From Aquatica leii (Eukaryota > Arthropoda > Insecta > Coleoptera > Lampyridae), in assembly GCA_035610365.1 (NCBI GenBank), contig CM069432.1, positions 184,807,027 to 184,871,026 of the forward strand: a stretch of 64,000 bases of DNA, read 5' to 3'. The notes below the pieces were generated by a model, which did no database searches, had not been told where the DNA came from, and saw only the letters and a list, made by a program, of their open reading frames with translations. This document shows, one piece after another, positions 22,485 to 33,967 of this stretch. Every line of letters begins with the position of its first letter. The stretch's first letter is position 1. The position numbers and the translations under genes were made by a program.

Positions 22485-22494
22485 TTCGTGCATT
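22485..22494. repeat. target-site duplication, 5' side of the non-LTR element
   Basis: TTCGTGCAT with flanking Ts, matching 8545-8554. The duplication is 9-11 bp; the exact end is blurred by the T run. Confidence 0.8.
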
Positions 22495-22632
22495 TAATTT
22501 CTCATTTTTCTACAACGGTACAAACATAATAGCTTTAGGTACCTTGCAAAACACAACTTTTTTATTGTGCATTATATTTATTGAACTAATTGCTTTGAAC
22601 CTGTTTTAGCAAAGCAATAACATAATCATTGA

Positions 22633-23170
22633 AACGTATAAAAAAATTACACACATAATCGAACAAAAATGCACCAGCTAAATTTATTAAATTTGTTCAA
22701 ATTCAAGGACACAAAAATATAATACATAGAGCACTGAAACAAATTTAGAAACTGTTTTAAGGTTGTAAGAATTCTATTGTTACTGTCAAATTTCATAACT
22801 TTAATTTAAAAATTTGCAAAGTTTAAATTTTGGACGTCACAATATTGTTTACAATAAAATTGTAAAGTAAATTTTGAAACTCAAATAAATTACATAACTT
22901 ATAAAAATAATAACAAAATCTAATTAAACGTTAACTAAAGACAAACACGTATTTCAATAATTAACTATACCGAAGGTCATGTACATAAGTTTATATTTAT
23001 CTAAGTAAAACAACATTGTGACTAGCATCAAACATGCACCGTAAATCGTAATCGTATTATTGCATAGCAAAAATTAAAATTTGTAAAAAAAGGTAATTAA
23101 ATGTACTTATCCAAACCAAATTTTTCTATCTATAAATAAAATCACACGTACCAAATCAATAAGCATCGTA
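22633..23170 (+). repeat. diverged direct repeat, copy 1
   Basis: Matches 24589-25385 in order: TGAAACGTATAAAAA, AAAAATGCACCAGCTAA, AATTCTATTGTTACTG, AAAGTTTAAATTTTGGACGT, CCGAAGGTCA, and AATCGTATTAT to CACACGTA. No coding potential seen. Confidence 0.75.
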
Positions 23171-24588
23171 TAAACCAGAGGACGTAGTATCAAAAATATG
23201 TCGTACGTAGAAATAAAAAAACTGTGTATGTATACAAAAAAAAACTTAAGAAAAAACTTTAGCTAATTACGGGTTTTTTCTGTATTAACAAATATTGCAT
23301 GATCACAAATGACGACGTAAAGCAAACTGTTATAGTATAACAACCAAATCAGAATCCATAGTACAAATTTTCACTTGTGGACATTTTCTGCAATTTATGC
23401 AGTACGAAAACATTTTTTCGCGGCAAGTGCACTCAAAATGATTAGTGACTTAAAAGGGAGTCTAAAGACGTATGTGCAATTGTTAAATCAACCAAATAAT
23501 ATTAAAAAAAAATTATTAATTAACAGTGGCATAAAAACTAAACAACACAAAACAAATTATGCGAGAATTTTTCTTAAATCCTTAACATACAAACTTCCAG
23601 AAGTGTTACCGTTCGTGTCTTCTAATTGGTAAACCAACAGAAAAAGAATTTTAATATCTACATAGAAAGTACCTAAAAACAAACTAAAAAAATATGAAAC
23701 GTAAACAAAAACACAAGAAACGTTGAACAATACAAAACTATATTGACGTACAAATATAAAAAAAAAAATAACAGTCTAAATAATATGATCACTAAATTCA
23801 TATCCTATAGACGCAGCTTCTAAACAATGTAAAACTTAAAATGACATAAAATGAAAGACAAAACGTTTTTATATAAACTCTGTGATTTGCTTCAAAAGTT
23901 AATTAACAAATCATATTCGTAACCTGATCAAAAGAAATTTCTATAAGACCTTACAAAACAAAATTAAACCAATTTCAACTTAATGTTTAATACACAGTAC
24001 CATAATCAATCAATATCAGAAAATATAAACTTAAAAGAAACGTAACCAGAACAACAAATTTTTTTAAAATGCAAAATACGAGGATTCACACGAGCACACA
24101 CTGCAATGGTGATATTTTCAGAACTAAGCATTTCCAAAAATCAGTAAAAAAATTTACAAATTGAGAAACATTTATTTTGAAATCATACAAAACGTAATGC
24201 AAAACAGAAAACACAAAACTTCTAATTCATATTCAATAAATGATCTAACTCCATACTCAGAAAATTCAAAATGTATAAACAAAGTCGTACACAGAAAACA
24301 ATTCAAAACCACAAAAACCTAATCGTAGCACAAATTAGAAATGAAAATCTATAACCAAGTCAAGATCAATCATATCAAACATAATATTTCAAATAGTATC
24401 GTAAACTTATTGAATCGTACTTTACTCTTTGTTTATACAAGTGCCAATTGTTAAATAACATATTAAAATAAAAATGCAAAAATAAATAACATAGGCAAAT
24501 CAAAAAATCATAAAACATCATACATAAAAATCAAATCAAAATTGCCAATAACGATATAATTTTTTCGAGAGCTCACAATGGGCGCCAT
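23171..24588. other. AT-rich spacer between the two direct repeats
   Basis: No recognisable gene or repeat. 23375-23632 is open for 85 codons but without motif or splice support. Confidence 0.45.
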
Positions 24589-25385
24589 TGAAACGTATAA
24601 AAACATTTAGATAATCACACATAATCGTACTTCAACAAAAATGCACCAGCTAACTTGATTAAATTTATTTAAATACAAGAACACAAAAACATAGAAACAA
24701 TGAAACAAATTTACAAATTATTTTAAGGTCATGGGAATTCTATTGTTACTGCCAAATTTCATAATTTTAATTTGAAAATTTTCAAAGTTTAAATTTTGGA
24801 CGTTACAATATTTTTTTAGAATCAATTTGTGAGAGAATATTGAAACCCAAAAAGATTACATAACACATCAACATAATAACAAAATATAATTAAGCTTTAT
24901 CTAAATAAAAAACGTATTTACATAATTAACTGTACCGAAGGTCAAGTACAAAAGTTTAGATTTACCTGAGTATAAGCTCAATCTGCTCGCGATTCGATGA
25001 TTTTGAGGTGCGATTTATGACGTGCTCATCATTTGATTCATGCGATGACGCAACATTGCGTAATCTTCAAATTGCGTATTTAAAATTTCAAAATATTTGT
25101 ACAGATCCAATAATCAGAATTTTGTAAAACAAGAGCAACATATGATAATCTTCAATTCGCCACAATTAAATTATCGATTTCAAACCATAAAAACCGTAAA
25201 CCATACAAAATTCTTCGGAAAAACGACGCTGTGAGTAACATCAAACGTGCATTGTAAATTGTAATCGTATTATCGCATTCCAAAAATCAAAATCGTAAAA
25301 ACGTAGTTATGCGTACGTATCCAAACGAAAATTTAGTATCCATAATCACACGTATCAAATCAATAAGAATAGTATACATTAGAGT
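24589..25385 (+). repeat. diverged direct repeat, copy 2 with an insertion
   Basis: Same order of blocks as 22633-23170, but interrupted between about 24965 and 25225 by roughly 260 bases without counterpart in copy 1. Confidence 0.75.
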
Positions 25386-26010
25386 TTGTTTTAGCTTTCA
25401 AAGAGAGATTAGGAGCTAGCCTAAAAAGTCTGTTCAACCACAACGCAGTCTGAGCCGAAAGTTGCTTATAATCGTAACCGAAAACCGCAAAAGCTTAAGA
25501 TTCCATAAATTTAATAATTTAATTGACTCAAACATTGGTAAAACTTATTGGTCTATAATTGCAATAATTATAAGCAACTTCTTATACTTTATTAATTCAT
25601 ACAAACCTTATCTAAAGTTTTCTTTGAATGTAGGTTATTACAAAAATCATCAAGCTTTTATTTAAACATTTTATTAACAAATGTTACTCTCTTTGTTACT
25701 GTTTCTATTTGTTTATCCATAGCAGTCTGTAAAGATACAATTCAAACTTAAACTCAGTGTTTACCTGAAAATAATTTAGTTTATTTTAAAACGATGGTTA
25801 TCAACTTATGCGAGGAATCTCTAGTAAAAACTTATACCAAACTGCATTTTTAATTACACTGTAATAGTATTTATAACATTAAGTTTTTTGTTTTTTCTAA
25901 ACTCCGTAGTTTAGAATTTAGAATCTGGCTTGGTTCACAAGTTGATTACCTAACTCGGTAGTGGTTCTTTGTTAGATTTTCGTTTGCTTTTTGAAGTTAT
26001 CGTTTTCTTT

Positions 26011-27328
26011 ACTAACATTAGAATGTCTTCCGGGTTTGGACCGTGTCATAGATGCAACCGAAGCTGCCAACGTTTCGCCCACTTTCATAAGGGGCTTCAT
26101 CAGGGCGTGAGATAAATCGCCAAACTCAAACAAGCAATCGAAATCTAACTAAGAACTTCTCAAAAGTTAGGTTATCCACTTGTAAAACAAGCCATAACCT
26201 AAACTATGAAAAGGTAAGAAAGAAAACGATAACCTGAAAAAGCAAACGAAAATCTAACAAAGAACCACTACCGAGTTAGGTAATCAACTTGTGAACCAAG
26301 CCAGATTCTAAACTAGGTAGAAGTGACTTAAGAAGAAATAGTCTCCGTATTTAAAGGAACAGGATCGTCACGGATGATTAAGCTCGACCCTGATTGGGTT
26401 ACGGTTGCTAGGGGGCGTGTTTTTGTTAAATGACTAATAACCGGGAACCAAAGGGGATAGTTCGAAACCATGATCGCGATTGAAGTTATTGGGGTGTTTG
26501 ATGATTTCTATGCTTTCTCGGAATTTCCTGTTGAAAAAGAATGGAGATTTGGCAATCAACGAAACATTATCAAAATCTATCTTGTGACCTGTAGTAAAAT
26601 GATGTTCAGCGACCGCAGACTTGAAGTATACCTTTTCCTTATGCAACGATCATGTTCTGAAATGCGAGTAATGACGGAACGACCGGTTTCACCAATGTAG
26701 ACTAAACCACAAGAACATGGAATTTGGTATACACCTTGAGATGAAAGTGTAGGAAATTTGTCTTTGGGAGAAGGAAGAATCTGAGAGATTTTGCCTGTCG
26801 AGTTGAATATGGGTTTAATACCATTCTTACGAAGGAGTTTCCCTATTTGATCTGTAACCTTGTGAATGTAGGGTAAAAGGCCAATTTCGGGTTGGATTCG
26901 GAGTAGAAATGTCCTTAGGTAATCGAGTATGTGGATGTAAACGACGATTAATAACTCTATGAATATCTCGCTTGACATAACCATTGTTCACTAAGGTTCT
27001 AGTAAGATGACGGAGTTCTGAGTCTAGATTCTCAGGTTGACAAATAGAAAAGGCACGATGAACCAAAGATTCAATGACAGAACGTTTCTGTGCAGGATGA
27101 TGATGAGACGAAGCATGAAGGTATCTGTCCGTATGGGTGGGTTTGCGATAAACAGAATGGCCTAGAAGTCCGTCGGGCTTACGAGTCACAAGAACGTCAA
27201 GAAATGGAAGAGAACCATTACTTTCGATTTCCATAGTAAATTTGATATCTAAGTGTTGATTGTTAAGATGATCAAGAAACTTAGACAATTCAAGATGACC
27301 ATGAGACCAAACAATAAACGTGTCGTCA
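26011..27328 (-). repeat. left arm of the 2.66-kb palindrome
   Basis: Near-perfect reverse complement of 27352-28670. The differences I found are a handful of single-base indels and substitutions. Confidence 0.93.
26062..26109 (-). ncRNA. hammerhead ribozyme of PLE family A, left copy
   Basis: On the minus strand: CTGATGA, stem II AGCCC...TGGGC, GAAACGTT. Identical in core to the copy at 28571-28620. Confidence 0.75.
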
Positions 27329-27351
27329 ACATATCTAAACCACACTTTATG
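26434..27351 (-). pseudogene. PLE reverse transcriptase-endonuclease, left copy, two frameshifts
   Basis: It starts in the RT palm with KVWFRYVDDTF, so the catalytic YVDD is included, continues through FTMEIESNGSLPFLDVLV and KPTHTDRYLH, then GIY-YIG (PCSCGLVYIGETGRS) and ends LVPGY. Relative to the right copy a single base is missing near 26903 and another near 26625. The frame is therefore split into three pieces: 26827-27351, the middle part, and 26434-26646. All RT motifs before YVDD are absent. Confidence 0.9.
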
Positions 27352-28249
27352 TGACGACACGTTTATTGTTTGGTCTCATGGTCATCTTGAATTGTCTAAG
27401 TTTCTTGATCATCTTAACAATCAACACTTAGATATCAAATTTACTATGGAAATCGAAAGTAATGGTTCTCTTCCATTTCTTGACGTTCTTGTGACTCGTA
27501 AGCCCGACGGACTTCTAGGCCATTCTGTTTATCGCAAACCCACCCATACGGACAGATACCTTCATGCTTCGTCTCATCATCATCCTGCACAGAAACGTTC
27601 TGTCATTGAATCTTTGGTTCATCGTGCCTTTTCTATTTGTCAACCTGAGAATCTAGACTCAGAACTCCGTCATCTTACTAGAACCTTAGTGAACAATGGT
27701 TATGTCAAGCGAGATATTCATAGAGTTATTAATCGTCGTTTACATCCACATACTCGATTACCTAAGGACATTTCTACTCCCGAATCCAACCCGAAATTGG
27801 CCTTTTTACCCTACATTCACAAGGTTACAGATCAAATAGGGAAACTCCTTCGTAAGAATGGTATTAAACCCATATTCAACTCGACAGGCAAAATCTCTCA
27901 GATTCTTCCTTCTCCCAAAGACAAATTTCCTACACTTTCATCTCAAGGTGTATACCAAATTCCATGTTCTTGTGGTTTAGTCTACATTGGTGAAACCGGT
28001 CGTTCCGTCATTACTCGCATTTCAGAACATGATCGTTGCATAAGGAAAAGGTATACTTCCAAGTCTGCGGTCGCTGAACATCATTTTACTACAGGTCACA
28101 AGATAGATTTTGATAATGTTTCGTTGATTGCCAAATCTCCATTCTTTTTCAACAGGAAATTCCGAGAAAGCATAGAAATCATCAAACACCCCAATAACTT
28201 CAATCGCGATCATGGTTTCGAACTATCCCTCTTGGTTCCCGGTTATTAG
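27352..28249 (+). pseudogene. PLE reverse transcriptase-endonuclease, right copy, 5'-truncated but open
   Basis: About 299 codons remain open from the junction to the stop at 28247. The first element residues are DDTFIVWSHG, the second half of the catalytic motif. FTMEIESNGSLPFLDVLVTR, KPTHTDRYLHASSHHHPAQ and the RT thumb follow. The GIY-YIG domain spans roughly the last 100 residues: YQIPCSCGLVYIGETGRS, the arginine in ITRISEHDR, EHHFTTGH, and the acidic residue in RESIEIIKHPNNFNRDHG. The frame can be opened at an ATG at 27320, but that lies in the opposite copy, so it is not a real start. Without most of the RT it cannot be autonomous. Confidence 0.9.
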
Positions 28250-28570
28250 TCATTTAACAAAACACGCCCCTAGCAACCGTAACCCAATCAGGGTCGAGCT
28301 TAATCATCCGTGACGATCCTGTTCCTTTAAATACGGAGACTATTTCTTCTTAGTCACTTCTACCTAGTTTAGAATCTGGCTTGGTTCACAAGTTGATTAC
28401 CTAACTCGGTAGTGGTTCTTTGTTAGATTTTCGTTTGCTTTTTCAGGTTATCGTTTTCTTTCTTACCTTTTCATAGTTTAGGTTATGGCTTGTTTTACAA
28501 GTGGATAACCTAACTTTTGAGAAGTTCTTAGTTAGATTTCGATTGCTTGTTTGAGTTTGGCGATTTATCT

Positions 28571-28620
28571 CACGCCCTGATGAAGCCCCTTATGAAAGTG
28601 GGCGAAACGTTGGCAGCTTC
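28571..28620 (+). ncRNA. hammerhead ribozyme of PLE family A, right copy
   Basis: CTGATGA at 28577-28583, stem II AGCCC...TGGGC with loop, GAAACGTT at 28604-28611. Stem I pairs GCC (28574-28576) with GGC (28612-28614), and further out GCGA (28559-28562) with TTGC (28623-28626). The internal loop between them is typical of natural type I hammerheads. The self-complementary ACGT of stem III implies a very short stem or dimer action. The predicted cut is before the GGC. Confidence 0.78.
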
Positions 28621-28826
28621 GGTTGCATCTATGACACGGTCCAAACCCGGAAGACATTCTAATGTTAGTATAGATTCCGGCCGTGGAAGCCTTCGCTATT
28701 ACATTATCGTTTTCTTTCTTATCTTTTCAGATTTTAGATTATGGCTTGTTTCAGAAGTGAATAACCTAACTTTTGAGAAGTTCTTAGTTAGATTTCGGTT
28801 GTTTGTTTGAGTTTTGCGATTTATTT

Positions 28827-28876
28827 CACGCCCTGATGAAGCCCGTTACGAAAGTGGGCGAAACGTTGGCAACTTC
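28827..28876 (+). ncRNA. hammerhead ribozyme, degenerate tandem PLE terminal copy
   Basis: CTGATGA, AGCCCGTTACGAAAGTGGGC and GAAACGTTGGC. The core is intact although the surrounding 200 bases differ from 28450-28660 at many positions. Confidence 0.72.
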
Positions 28877-28920
28877 AGTTACAACAATGACACGGTCCAA
28901 ACCCGGAAGACTTTCTTATC

Positions 28921-31737
28921 TTAATACAGTATGCAACTGTTTTTAAGATAAAGTTTTGTGAATCAAATACGCTTAAAGAGTACTAAATAACTATAAAAAA
29001 AATTTAATAATTTAATTAAGTAAAAGTGGCAAAATGTATTAATATAATTAAAGTAGTATATTGATACTACAGACAGGATGTTATTCTTATATCTACAATA
29101 ATTGTAATTGATGGATGTTTTTATTTTCACGTAGGATAGACACTATAAAACCATTCTAATTAATTTCATAACTACGTTTCGTACCTCAAATATGTAGTTC
29201 TTTAGCTCAAAGTAAGTTATTGAGTAGAGACATTCCACTGGCCCAACAAGCATACCACAACGAATAACAGTAATAATTCTAGTTTTTACAATTGTGTTTA
29301 TTTAATTATTACACCCATAACGTCAAGATTAAAAATACTACTACTTTTAGAAATTATGACATTATTTTGCGTAAACACAAACAAAATGTATTACATTAAA
29401 CAAACTGTAGAATTATACAATATAATTTGTTTTATTTATTTTTTTTTTTATTATAAAATAATTTCCTTTCCATTGTCAAATCAACTAAAAATTAAACAAG
29501 TATTTTTGTAAAAACGTAGTTGTAAACATACATTTAATATACACTATATACAGTACAAATACATAAGTAACGACATTATCGTAGATTTATCTATTATCAG
29601 TATTAAGACAACTAAAAGTTTATACTATATATTAACTTAAAACCATTTCTATAAAGAATAAAACTTGTTTGTTATTTCACTTATGTAGTGTAACAATGTA
29701 ATTTATTATTACCTATCACTTTCTTCAACGCAAAATTCTATTGAAGTGTAAACAATAAAATAACACTTTATTTGATTGATGATATGCAGGATTTAAATTT
29801 TATGCTTTAAGCATACAGAAAATGTGAAAACAAATATTGCAAGTATTCGTATATAATATATATTTTTGGAAGTTTAAAAATAAAAACTATTTTTAAAATG
29901 TTGGCATTACTATTGCTATCTACAATTAAAATAAATTTAAATTGCATTTTTATATGTACTAAATAAAATCAATTAAACCTAGTCTAGCTACAAAAAAAAT
30001 TACATATTTTAATCAAAACTTAATTGACAAACACAAAAAATTTGTCTATTGATACAAAAATGTATCAGCTAAGTAAGAAACTATATTGCGTTTAGTATTT
30101 ATTTCAATTACAGATTAAAATGTACAAAAAAATGTTTAAACAATTTCTTTTGTGAAATAAATGTAAAATATTCGTAATTTAATACAAATAAAAAAGCATG
30201 AAAGTTAAAAAGTGACTTTGATCAGCATAACAACATTGAAAAATAAACACCAAATAAATAAAAATCTTTTAAAAGAAATACATTTTAAAGAAAATAATAT
30301 ATTTTACCAATGAAACAACGCTACAAACAAAATTTTTCTATGTTTCATTAGACAAAACAAGCAAAATACATTGCTAATTTTACAAAAAAATATTTGTTGT
30401 ATTGTATATAACCATGTTAACCATTCTACTACTTTATCAATTTTTTTAATGCTTTACAGAATTATGAACAAATGCAAAAAACAGCGTTTTATCAAAAAAA
30501 AATCATATACTTATCAATTTTTTGGTTCATAATTGGTTATTGTTTCTTTCATCATTTTTTTTAACAAATGTTAGGCAATATTTTATTAACATCTAGTATC
30601 CGGTAACATTAACTTTATTAAAATAAATACAATACATTTTTTTGTGGTGTCAGAGACAATTATTAGTTAAGTAAGAGTTTGTGTATAGTAAAAAATTGAT
30701 TTAAAAAATGAAAAAATGATTAACAATACAATGACATATAGCAATGGCTACTATTTTGTGGGTTTTATAAAGTACTATTATTTTTATTATTTGTTTCTAA
30801 AATACGCATAGGATGGTTGTCATCATTATATGTCAATAACACAATTACATTCAAACTGATTAATAACATTTTGTCTACTTTATTAATAGCCAATTATGTG
30901 CAGTTAATATATAAGTTATCAATCCAATATATTAAGCAATAGAGATAAACATCTTTCAGTAATATAAACTGCCTTAATTTTTGTAATAATTTTAATACTG
31001 CAAAACAAATGAAGTACTTCAAGTAAATAAAATCGAAAACAACACAAAGAAATTAGAAATTGCTTAATAACATTAAAATTTATAATAAACGTTTTGCAGT
31101 TTGTAATTATTAAGGTTCAACATTTTATTGTCACCGACAATTTTTAAGTCAATGCTCGGTTGTTATGATCTTATCATCGAAATCGATCATGACGTTACAC
31201 ATTTAAAAAAAATGCTTTTTTTCTAGTTAAGATTATAACATTAGTTCTTTCAAAACGGTGTCCAATAAAAGATTGCGCTTTGGGTAACTGCAGACATTCC
31301 ATAAGCTTACAGATTATACCGACAAATAAAATAATTACATATGTATTACATTTGTATAGTTGCAAATTAGGTATGTAGAAATTACAAGTAAATTAAATAA
31401 CTATGCAATTATGTGTTTCTATTTTTTTTTAAATTATTTATATTTAAAACTAAAATATTTTATATGTTAATTCTAACCACAAATAATTAATCGAAGATGT
31501 AGTAATTTAATATAAAATTGTTATATTTAAAGAATTTGCAAATATAAGTACAAAGTCGCATTGACTGAATGCGCCAGACCAATATTTTAATGGAAACGTC
31601 TAGTCGCAATTTTATAAAACTTGGCTAGTTTCCATCAAATGTTAACATATCTCAATATATTTTAAATTTTCTTAATTTTTTATTGTTAACTAATGTTTAT
31701 ATTTATTTACATTTTTGTACTCTTAGAAGTCGAATAA
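28921..31737. other. AT-rich stretch without recognisable genes
   Basis: Long A/T runs and short open frames only. No repeats shared with other parts of the window were noticed. Confidence 0.5.
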
Positions 31738-32100
31738 AGTACACACTCAGCTAGTGACGACAATGAAAACAATAGATCATTTATAAAAGATTATAGTTTT
31801 AGATATACCGGATTTTGTATCTATTTTCATTTAATGCAGAAAGGTCATAAGTTTTCTCGCTATCAAGAAATAAGGGACGATTCGGAAGTACCGGAATTTA
31901 TCATTTACACAGAACCGGTAACACGACTGCCAGTTTTGTGTTTAAATCAGAACCCTAATAACCTGCTTGTCACTGACATATGCTTTCCAGTGCAACGAAG
32001 CTTTAACTTTAACGTCAAATTCGATGGAAATAGTTTATTAAGATATGAGAAATGGACTTACTTATTTTGTGTTATTGACGGAAAAGCAATTGTTTTCTAA
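31738..32100 (+). CDS. unidentified open frame, possible exon
   Basis: Open for 120 codons from just after a TAA to TAA at 32098-32100; the first methionine is at 31834. Base composition is clearly richer in G and C than the surroundings. The predicted peptide is balanced in charge, with segments such as YQEIRDDSEVPEFIIYTEP, VTRLPVLCLNQNP, FDGNSLLRYEKWTYLFCVI and DGKAIVF. No domain is recognised. A CACACTCAG just before the more coding-like part (31754) could be a splice acceptor, which would make this a terminal exon. It may equally be an old captured fragment. Confidence 0.35.
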   Translation, partial: STHSASDDNENNRSFIKDYSFRYTGFCIYFHLMQKGHKFSRYQEIRDDSEVPEFIIYTEPVTRLPVLCLNQNPNNLLVTDICFPVQRSFNFNVKFDGNSLLRYEKWTYLFCVIDGKAIVF

Positions 32101-33691
32101 TAGACATCTAAAGAATTGTGCATGTGCCGATGATCACTGTTACTGTTTTTATTTTTAGTAAATGAAGTTTACACAGATAATTGCATTTTAAAAATTTTTA
32201 CAAAATTTTAATTATTAGTTTATATGTCAAAGTTTTTTCAGTTAATAAATGCGTTCAACAAAAATCCTTTGCGGTGTATTTGGTAGCTGTAAATCGATTC
32301 ACTACAACATTCAATTTACTTTTGAACGACAGTTCTATATTGAAAGCATAAATAGATACTGGATTCTATACACTATTACAATGACAAATAAATTAAATTT
32401 AACTGTAAAAGGTACAACTATTGCAATTTTTTATTGTTTTAATTATAAAATACTAAAAATACATATAAACTTTTTTTTCATCTTTTCATCATAAAATTTC
32501 TAATTATTACATTATACAGGTTTTATTTTGATATCTTAGCAATCAAGGTTTTTTTAGGAATTGTTTTATTAAAAAAAAAACTAACATATCTAAATTACTT
32601 TTAAGTTTTGATAAGCAGACGAAGTTAAAGTTTTAGATGCTTCTTACGTAACATAAGTACACGTGAGTGTTAAACACATTATTTTTTTTAGTAATTACAA
32701 TAATTTTGTAAAAAAAAACTAAACACTGTTGTATTTAATTTAAAACAAAAAGGTTAGTATAAAATTAGTTTAAGCAGAGCCGGGTTTTGATTTCATTCTA
32801 CTACCTTACTTTTTCTTGTACTATACATTTAATTAAGAGACATATAATTACTTAGTGTTTTAAATCATTATCACAAAAAACAGAATTACGTTTAAGCATA
32901 CACATAATTCAAAGTAGCGTGTAATTGATTGACTATATACGTACCTGCCAACTGACATTATTACAATATAAAACAATTTCTTTGTTGAGTTAAATATAAT
33001 GTAAGACACATGTTGCTACATTAATAAAACTCACTCAAATTTTTTTTTGTTTTAGTAATACAAGTTGCGGGAACAGAAATATGAACGAATCTCTTTATAT
33101 ACTTCAGCGTATTACAAAATCTATTGGTATTAGTAAACCCAATATTTTAAATGCAATCATCAATTTTTAAAAATTTTAGAAAATTATTAGCACTTATCTT
33201 TTAAACATGTTTTGATACAATAATAATTTTGTGATTTTCAACATACATAAGTGCGTGTCTTACTGTACTACTATTATGTCTGAAATTAAATGAGATACAA
33301 CTAATTACACAAATTTTTGATTGTTTTAACTTTAGTGGTTTACTCTGGATTAGTATGTTTAAAACCATAATCTGTTTGTTTAAAAGATAAATTCTCAAAA
33401 CTGTAAATGTAAAAAATATTTATTTGCAAGATTTCTAGAAGTAAAAATTATAAATATGTATAACAAAACCATTAAACACATCACTAAAGCTTAAGATTTG
33501 CACTTTCATAATATTTGTAAACTACATTCAACCGGTTTTCAAACTAGGATATTGCATAAACAAATTTTATGTGTAACTTACTGACATTAATTAATCTCTT
33601 TATAGAAGTATATTTTGAGTTCTATTATTATAAGATAAGGTCAGAAGAAATATTTACATTATAGCGCAATATATAAGATTAACAAACTTAC
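32101..33691. other. AT-rich stretch without recognisable genes
   Basis: Only short open frames (32249-32494 plus, 33201-33398 minus) without motif support. Confidence 0.5.
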
Positions 33692-33788
33692 CGAAAACCA
33701 GTTTTTTAAAAGAAACATTCCAGTTGGTTTCATTGCTAACTTCAATCAGTAATCCACAAAACGGCGCTCCAACAGTACCGCCACCAAA
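33692..33788 (-). CDS. putative internal exon of a host gene
   Basis: The minus strand has a pyrimidine-rich acceptor (TTTGTTTTTCCAGTAG) followed by 97 bases with a single open frame and a good donor (TTCG then GTAAGTTT at 33691-33684). The peptide FGGGTVGAPFCGLLIEVS continues NETNWNVSFKKLVF, with a possible N-glycosylation site (NET). The other two frames hit stops, as does this one if the first CAG is used, so TAG is the likely acceptor. G+C content is well above background. I cannot name the gene, and neighbouring exons must lie outside or be too short to see. Confidence 0.5.
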
Positions 33789-33891
33789 CTACTGGAAAAA
33801 CAAAATGCGGTTAACTAAAATACAACAAAAACAAAACCAAATATTTCTGCAGGATAACAGTATATTATATACCAAGGTTGAGAAGTGTATA

Positions 33892-33967
33892 ATTATAACC
33901 TAAGCGACAGATTATATCAGGAGACGCACAGCGTAGAGAGATATACATAAGTCGCGCAGGTTATAAT
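33892..33967. repeat. inverted repeat, potential stem-loop
   Basis: ATTATAACCTAAGCGAC (33892-33908) pairs with GTCGCGCAGGTTATAAT (33951-33967) with one mismatch, leaving a loop of about 42 bases. Confidence 0.55.

Larger units (their letters stand above)
27352..28670 (+). repeat. right arm of the 2.66-kb palindrome
   Basis: Starts TGACGACACG, the complement of CGTGTCGTCA at 27319-27328, and runs to GTTAGTA at 28670, where similarity with the left arm ends. Confidence 0.93.
25908..28920. mobile_element. Penelope-like element (family A), head-to-head inverted pair
   Basis: Two 5'-truncated copies face away from a 23-bp spacer at 27329-27351: one reads left to about 26011, the other reads right to 28670 and beyond. 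Each has the RT C-terminal part, the GIY-YIG endonuclease, a 3' non-coding segment and a hammerhead motif. Outside the arms, 25908-26010 repeats the segment at 28360-28460 in the plus sense, and 28700-28920 is a weaker tandem copy of 28450-28660. Tandem and inverted terminal segments of this kind are characteristic of PLEs. Confidence 0.9.

Noticed and set aside
27320..27351. ATG at 27320 as a start for the right PLE frame
   Set aside because: These bases belong to the opposite-strand copy and the spacer. The frame is open only because of the palindrome.
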